The position numbers and the translations under genes were made by a program. The notes beneath the pieces are model-generated. The model saw only the letters and a program-made list of their open reading frames with translations, was not told the DNA's origin and ran no database searches. 64,000 bases of DNA from Gavia stellata (lineage: Eukaryota; Chordata; Aves; Gaviiformes; Gaviidae): contig NC_082595.1 of NCBI RefSeq assembly GCF_030936135.1, forward strand, positions 109,446,334 through 109,510,333, given 5' to 3'. Of this stretch, positions 57,301 through 64,000 are shown piece by piece; the stretch's first letter is position 1; each line of letters starts with the position of its first letter.

Positions 57301-60300
57301 TCCTAATTATGGCACAAATCCTTACAATGCATGCAGAGTGATTTATGTTTTCAGGGCTTCATCTTCCATTAATCACCAATAAGTTAATTCATTACGATCA
57401 TAATATGTTCTTCAGTTGCGCCCTTTGACATGTCCAAGTTTTAGCAAACAAGGTAAAAGAACATAGACTGAAATCTTACACTAATTTTATCACCATCATC
57501 GTGTACACCCAGGGCATTTTTAACAAACAAGTTTGTGTTTTTCTACTTTTCTCACTGGCTAGTCTGCTTTTACAGTTTTCTATGTGGGAAATCAACAACA
57601 ATCAAAGTTACAGCTCTTTCCTTTGCAGTGTAAATAATGGGGTGGTTCTCTCCCTCATCTGACTGCAGATACCTGGTGGTAAGAGATGTGCACCTCTGCC
57701 TGGATAACTACAGGTAAAGCTGGCATCCAGCCTGCTTCTCCATTGCATCTTACATCTCTTGACACATAGGCATATCACTCATAGTTCAGGGAAAGAGCAG
57801 CTCAGACCAATCAGTCTGCAAATCCATGTGTAGTCTCGACCACTGCCATGTCCATTTATTAACTTGCCATTCCATGGGGTATCCTTCGGCATCGTCTTGC
57901 TAAGGGCACAATGAGAACAGGAACATGAGGGCTGATGTTGCTTCATCCATGGAGCTGTATTAGTGGAAATTCTCTAATAGATACACTTTGCTCTTGTGCA
58001 AAATGTTCCCACATGTGACTTCTCAGTAGAGTGTTTTGTGCCATTTCACATGGGCTAAATGGGCGCACAAGACTCAAAGACCATCAGGCACATTCTACCT
58101 CTGGTCTTCCATCAGTCCTCACTGTGCTTCTGATAGCTAGAATGGTCCTCTATTAGAGAAACTCCTTAAACCTTTTAGAGGAACAAATGTACAGCAAAGA
58201 GCAGTTAAGGAATCCTGAGATGCAAGAGACTTGCTAGCATCACTGAAAAGGCACAAGTCTGAGGTGGGCAGAAGAGGAGGCTCCAGAGCATCTGTACACA
58301 TAATGTTCAGGGATGCTGCAATGCTGAGGTCTGGGAACCTAGTCAATTATTACCTACCCTTGGTTGCTTTGATCACAATTGCATGTGGCCTCATGTTGCA
58401 ATCCATAGGGTGAGTCAACATTAAATAGACCCGTACACGACGACACGGAAAATCAGCACAGAGAATGCGATGTCCTCTGCACCCCTAAAGTCTGTGCAAA
58501 AGGAAGATTCCTCTGTAGAGGTGAGGGCGAGAAGGAGTAATAATCAGTGTTTGAGAGGAAGGGTGGGAGGCAGGATCTCCTGTATGTTATGGAGAAAAGA
58601 CTAGTACTTCTCTGGTCCTGCATGATGAGTTTCTTGATCTGCCACACAGCACTAATGTTGCTGCAACGATGCTTTTCCTGGAAGGGGCTGAGGCTTCTGT
58701 GTGGATGGTATCATATGAAATAGCACAGAAGCTTTAATTTTTAAGAATTACCAGGCAGCCGGCTACGCACTAAAACACCAGAAGTGTTTTCATTAGACAG
58801 TGAGCAGTGTCTACATGCTTCTTTCTGTGCAGCACCAAAATGGCTACTCCTGTGGTGTATTGTGTGGATTTCTGTTGACTCTGGTACCGTCATCATCAAA
58901 ACTAAAATCACTGGAGCTTCTTTGGCTCTTGTTAGGTAGGAAGCTGCTAATGCTGCAGCCACAAGAATTGGAGTCATATATATATCACAGATCAGCGTGT
59001 CATTGATCTTCACCTGCATATGCATGCTTGTTTTCATGTGTAATAGACAAGTCCGTTGTGTCTGCTACATCCAAAATCTCATTATAACCTGTTGAGTTGT
59101 AGCTAACACAGTTAGTAGAGTCTTAACAGTGATTCAGCTGACCTCTCTGTATCTGTACAAACAGCTTAAAAAGTGCCAGGACATGATCACTGAAACTTGA
59201 TCATCCATAATATTAAATTATTAGAACAGCCCTGGCAGTTTTGGCCTCTGCTAGCTCTCTGCCAAAAATTCCTGGGCTGTTTCAATGATTAGTCCTGGCT
59301 AGGAACTATTCCAGTAGGCAGTCTGATGTGGTAACCTTATTTTGGAGGCCAAGACAGTTGCACAATATGGGTATGGTCACATCCTGCCATAGGATCTCAG
59401 GACCTAGAGAAAGGTGCTGTTACTAGTACAGAATTACAGCTTTCCAGTCTGTATTTGCAACTAATCATATTACAGGTATTCATATTTATCTGGTTTTGCA
59501 CCAATTGCAAATGAGTCTTTAACGAGGTGCTCGAGCAACCACCTCCCTTCCCTCTACCCATAGCTCAGCTATCTTGAACACCTCTTTGTCTTGCTGCTAG
59601 CAATCTTTCCTGTGCTATAAATGATTTGGGATTAAGACAACTATCTTCTACACTGATCAGTGCCCTAATTGAGGTTTGGAGTTCCACAGGCTTTTCTCCC
59701 CGTGCTTGTCATGGTGATTAGGTGCTTGTGAATGACATCTAAATCCTATGTTGGAAGTCAACCATTGCAGATCTCTACTTGGACAGATGACACGCAGTGA
59801 GGGATAATACTACAAGAAAATGTATCACTACTCTAACAAAATATATCCATGGAGTTATAAAAGATGACGTGAAATATAATCCCTTAAAGAACAAAGAAAA
59901 CAAGCCACCTGGAGGAGTCCCTTATAATAAATACCTAGTTACTTCAGTTTACTTAGTTACTTCATTTCTAGCCATCTGGAAAGCAACTCACATCTTCTGA
60001 GGTCAAAAGCATAGGCAAAACCAAGTTATGTAAACCATGACATAATCAAGTACACAATCAATTTCCAATGAACTAATCAGTGCATTGTGTAACGCACGCA
60101 GGGGCTGGAGGTGTGTGTGGTATTTGCTTTCTACCACCCAGTGGGCTATGTCTGCTGGGGATGGGAAGAGAAGGGGCAGCCCCTGGCTGTGGACCAAGAA
60201 GATTTTCCTTGTGCCTTCATCACCAAAAATGTTTGCTTCCCGATTTCTAGTTTAAGACAAGTTTCAGTAATTTTCTTGCTGGAACTGTGCCCTTTTTGGG

Positions 60301-61530
60301 TTGAAAACAACTCAATATAGACTATGCCATTTCTCAGAGGTCAGAGACAAGACCCTAAGCATCTCCTTCATATCTGCTGTCTCTGTCCCTTAAATATCTC
60401 CTTGAGGATAACGACAGATAAGCATCCATCAGGTGAGCCTCTGGGAACACCATGTAAATCTGCTCTCTGTCTTTCTCCTTATTTCACCTCCCCATCCATG
60501 GACGGTGGTTCCCCACCACTCTGGCCCTCATGCTGGGGGGTGAGGCTTTGTCCAGTCTTAGCTGGGAGCAGGACTGATACTGCAGCACTTGCAGAGGCCA
60601 GCCTGAAAGAGTCCCTCAAAAGGAAAAGGAAGCTATTGAGCTGTTAATTTTTTAACTCCCTTGTTCACAAACCCACCTCTAGGGCATAAGCCAATCTTAT
60701 TTTCATCTGCTGAAGTTGAAGAAATGCTCAAGGCCATCTGCAGGGACCCAACAGGACAGCAGCTAAGAGGGTCACTTCCACCCTTCTGCATAAAGGTCTC
60801 CACAGAGCCACCCACGGCTAATAGCTCCCGCTTCCCCGTGCATGACTTTGCTGGGAAACGGCAGCACCTCAACCCCCCCCACCCAGGATGGGATTCCTCC
60901 TGGGTAATGAGCCAGACACTGCCAGGAAAATGACCCTTGGAAAGGCCAAGACTTGCTAGCAGCATTATGGGCTGCATTTCTCAGGAGTCCTCTGTACAGT
61001 TTTCACACCCACGTCTTTGCTGGGGGTGTAAAACACAGTTTCACCCACCATTCACCTTCACGTTCAGCCCTTCAGAGGGGCACTGTGTGTGGTTTAGTGG
61101 GTGTTGGTACAAAGAGCATGCGTAAAGTTTTGGCCTTGGTAAGGAATTAGAAAAACATAGCAAAAAGCCTAACTCCTTATCAATGCAAAAATGTGTCACC
61201 TCTTCACAGGCAAGCCCCACGGATCACTGCTCTTTAGGTAGGACCTGCAAGGCAGAGTCCTCTGGGCTGCCTACTCAGATCATCTGAAGCTGATTGTGAA
61301 TAGGTACATATTTGGCCTTAAAATCTGGGTTTTCTTTTCTGTCTAACTCCTTCCGTTGAGTTGGGGCAGGACAGAGGATGAAGGGGAAAATTTTGGTATG
61401 CCAAAAGTTATTCTGGTATACCTTCCTGTGTGATGACAGAGTCTTGTGATGGTGACAGTGGAGCCAGTCCAACAGTGGGTCAGATGGAGGTTGCCAGAGG
61501 AAAAATGGGAAGGACAGTTGTGTCAAAGAT
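54330..61530. other. No gene recognised, beyond AvBD10
   Basis: I looked for an AvBD11-like signal exon or paired cysteine motifs on both strands and found none. An isolated promoter-like site at 56187 is listed separately. Otherwise the region is AT-rich with short frames and no repeat I can name. Confidence 0.5.
56187..56195 (+). promoter_or_regulatory. Possible core promoter without an assigned gene
   Basis: GTATAAAAAA in a GC-richer context, followed 30-60 bp later by GCACAGCAGTGACC, resembles the spacing of the AvBD promoters. It points away from AvBD10. No coding exon that could belong to it was found before the window ends, so it may be chance. Confidence 0.25.
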
Positions 61531-61536
61531 GCAACT

Positions 61537-61800
61537 AAACAAGAGGAAATGGCCTCAAGTTGCGCCAGGGGAGGTTCAGGCTGGATACTAGGAAAAATTT
61601 CTTTACTGAGAGAGTGGTGAAGCATTGGAATAAGCTGCTCAGGGAGGTGGTGGAGTCACCATCCCTGGAGGTGTTCAAGGAACATGTGGACGTGGCATTG
61701 TGGGACATGGTTTAGTGGGCATGGTGGGGTTGGGTTGGTGGTTGGACTTGGATGATCTTACAGGTCTTTTCCAACCTTAGTGATTCTGTGATTCCATGAT
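61537..61800 (+). mobile_element. CR1 LINE 3' fragment
   Basis: It starts AACAAGAGGAAATGGCCTCAAG, runs through the CR1 ORF end and 3' UTR, and ends with GATTCTGTGATTCCATGAT. It is in sense orientation. Confidence 0.9.
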
Positions 61801-61827
61801 TTAAACATGACAGGGGCAATTCACTTG

Positions 61828-62077
61828 GGCCCCTCACTACAAGAAGGACATAGAGGTGCTGGAGCGTGTCCAGAGAAGGGCGACGGAGCTGGTGAGGGGT
61901 CTGGAGCACAAGTCTGATGAGGAGTGGCTGAGGGAGCTGGGGTTGTTCAGTCTGGAGAAGAGGAGGCTGAGGGGAGACCTCATCGCTCTCTGCAACTGCC
62001 TGAAAGGGGGTTGCAGAGAGGTGGGTGTTGGTCTCTTCTCCCAAGTGACTAGCGACAGGACAAGAGGAAATGGCCTC
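61828..62077 (+). mobile_element. CR1 LINE upstream fragment
   Basis: Same orientation as the preceding piece, but covering the part that should lie 5' of it: from GGGCCCCTCACTACAAGAAGG (reverse-transcriptase C-terminal region) to ACAAGAGGAAATGGCCTC, where the preceding piece begins. It is near-identical to the matching part of the CR1 at 1086-1740. Confidence 0.9.
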
Positions 62078-64000
62078 TTTCACCCTCCAGAACAAGGTGG
62101 CTGAATTAAAACTATTTGTTGGGAATGGTCTCTGGCTCATGCCATCCCCCAGCTGTGCCCAGGGATAGTTTGGATCGGTGCTAGTCAGCCTGGGCCCAAA
62201 TTGTGCCCAGGTTAGCTGATATTATAGAGCCATGGTCCTGTACTTCTGCCCCTACACTAGTTGACTTGCCAACATGGACATGATGCTGCCCCAGGGAATT
62301 TTGCTGTGGATGTTCTCACAGGATAGGGTAGATAGAGCCTTTCCCTCTCTCTCCTTTCCCTCCACTCAATCCTCCTTCCCCAAAACACTAACCAGTTATG
62401 CTGGCATATTATTTGGACTAAAGTTGTTGCAATCACACTGCAAATAAGTGGAATCTCTGGCTTTTCCCCTACCAACTAATTTGCCCTTTTATTAAAACAG
62501 TTCTTTATTTGTTGAGTCATTTCACCCATATAAAGCACATAGGTCTTATGCAGTGATTTACTTGCAGGAACAATTTTGAGTACAGGAATATGATTTAAAA
62601 TCTCTCAGAAGGATAAAGGAAGGAAGGAAGCAAGCAAGCAAGCTAACAAGCAAGGAAGCTGTGGAACCAAATCCTATCTGGCAGACAGCTCCTCTTCTTA
62701 CTTAAGTGACAAAATCCCGGCGAAATGTTCATACAAAAAAAAGAAAATTTGGTTCATTTTCCATGCACGAAAGACTAAGAGACAGTTGTTCATCTTCCAC
62801 TGGTAAAAACCTTGTGAAAAGCGTATGCTGAGAGAACAACACGGCCAGGAGATGAGGCGCCCATGAAAAGTGTACTGATAACGGCAAGGTGAGAAGGTCT
62901 GCCAGGTCTCCCACCTCTTTCAGATGGAAGAATCAATGTTGTTACTCAGATATGCTGCATCTTCATGGCTTTCCCCTGCCTTTCTTCAGCTGTACAAAGC
63001 AGGGACCCCACCCCGCTGGGGAAATAAACAGGGGATTTTTCCCTTTTTCCTGATGTAAACGCCTAAATAAATGTACTATAGGCTGGAACAGTGAGATTTT
63101 TATAGAGAGCTCTCCATGCCTTGTTGATCATGATTTCCTTTGCACTGGAATTTGGTAGTCTCTGTTGTACCCCATCTGGTACCTGGACAAGCCCTTCCCT
63201 GGTGGGAAGTCACCAACTGGAAAGGGAAATAGAGGCACAGAAAGAAGCAGGCAGAGCAGCCAGGAATCTGCTGAGTCTTAAGGTATCGCCCATGATTCAG
63301 TGACAGCTGAACTTGCCTTGTTGGGTAATTGTGCAACTAATTGATGCTTAGAGCAAATTTAAATTATTTGGGGCAGCGATAGAAGTGGCGTCTGAGCTAC
63401 TCTGGCACCACCATCTGTGTGTCCTTTTCTCTCACAATCCTCTTTCTGGCAGTTTGTATATTTGAAAATGATCAGGCAAATTCCCAGGGAAACACCCTGG
63501 AAGGGTGGTAAACACACAAACCCATCCCCTTTCCAGAATTAAGTGTCAGTGGGAAGCTCAGAGAGTGTATCAAGGAAAATAGGAGGCTCTGCTTGTCTTT
63601 TTCTTAATCTTTTCTGTGAACATCTGGACCACTGTAGGCGACAGGACCCTGGAGTAGATGAGGAACCACTCTGCACAACCTTTCCTAGCTTTCATTTGAG
63701 ATGACTTGCCTAAGATTGCACAGAAGGTTGGTCAGGGCAGAGCCTTTCAGGGGTGGCATGCTGAGCCACATGTGGAGCCTCCAAAGACACAAATGTGATT
63801 CCTTACTTCAACAACCTGTTCCCAAGGAATTCTTTCCATTCCCGTGTTGGTAAAACCAGGAGAAGGTTTTCTCTCCCCTCCTTCCCAGGGGTGTTGTAAG
63901 AATCAATGTGTGAATGGTGAAGATGCTCTGTTGTCCCAGGGGATGCCAATACGTCTGAGATGCTGTAAGGAAAAGGACTCTTTGGTATTATTCCTTTATC
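62078..64000. other. No gene recognised at the right end
   Basis: GGAAGGAAGCAAGCAAGC short tandem units lie at about 62613-62660. No defensin exon is supported. A cysteine-containing frame near the very end is discussed among the rejected items. Confidence 0.5.
63697..63750 (+). mobile_element. Possible ancient MIR/CORE-type SINE remnant
   Basis: GATGACTTGCCTAAGATTGC, then ACAGAAGGTTGG and GGGCAGAGCC, resembles the MIR/CORE-SINE core (TGACTTGCCCAAGGTCACACAG, then GGCAGAGCC). It is short and diverged. Confidence 0.35.

Noticed and set aside
58800-59006. + frame with NGYSCGVLC after a TGTGCAG acceptor, considered as AvBD11
   Set aside because: In the phase required by the family the frame contains only one cysteine before its stop, and no signal exon precedes it.
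63889-63964. Frame GCCKNQC...RLRCCKEK after a polypyrimidine tract at the right end, resembling a defensin exon
   Set aside because: All AvBD signal exons here end in phase 1. Joined in that phase, this stretch reads GGG GTG TTG TAA and stops at once. The cysteine spacing also lacks the normal pattern, and the window ends here.

Overview
The window is avian nuclear DNA holding part of an avian beta-defensin (AvBD) cluster. Two things show this. First, many CR1 LINE fragments are present, several ending in the CR1 3' octamer repeat ATTCTGTG. Second, there is a series of small split genes, each with a hydrophobic signal-peptide exon (MRILYLLF-like), a six-cysteine exon and a very short last exon. 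The species cannot be named from the sequence. Nothing here is bacterial or viral, and I see no RNA genes.

Layout. 0.7-15.1 kb (+ strand): three tandem copies of an AvBD1/AvBD3-type gene, each with a CCAAT/TATA promoter, a non-coding first exon, a signal exon, a mature-peptide exon and a short last exon. Copy 1 is a pseudogene with several lesions. Copy 2 is an intact AvBD1 (65 aa). Copy 3 is an intact, divergent paralogue (64 aa). 15.1-19.1 kb: CR1 insertions, one arm of an inverted repeat, a pentanucleotide microsatellite and a possible defensin signal-exon relic. 20.3-23.4 kb (-): AvBD2. 29.1-30.9 kb (-): AvBD7. 34.3 kb (-): a dead AvBD signal-exon relic. 37.2-40.5 kb (+): AvBD8. 41.5-45.6 kb (-): AvBD9. 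53-54.3 kb (-): AvBD10, with the last exon unresolved. 54.3-64 kb: no recognisable gene, several CR1 pieces and one isolated promoter-like site. AvBD11-13, which follow in the chicken cluster as I remember it, are not seen. No intact AvBD3, AvBD4, AvBD5 or AvBD6 was found.

The products are secreted cationic antimicrobial peptides of innate immunity. Every signal exon contributes exactly 58 coding bases and ends in phase 1, so all copies share one gene plan. Copies 1-3, AvBD2, AvBD7 and AvBD8 have a TATA box and separate 5' exon about 0.7-1.3 kb or more upstream of the ATG. AvBD9 and AvBD10 have a TATA box only about 100 bp from the ATG and probably no 5' intron.

Most noteworthy are: the decayed copy 1 (CR1 in its first exon, lost splice acceptor, CGA-to-TGA stop); the contrast between its near-identical flanks and its very divergent mature exon relative to copy 2; the lengthened C-terminus of AvBD2; the shared upstream block of AvBD2 and AvBD7; and the defensin relic between AvBD7 and AvBD8. 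All exon boundaries were assigned by eye from splice consensus, reading frame and remembered family sequences; no alignment or search was run.
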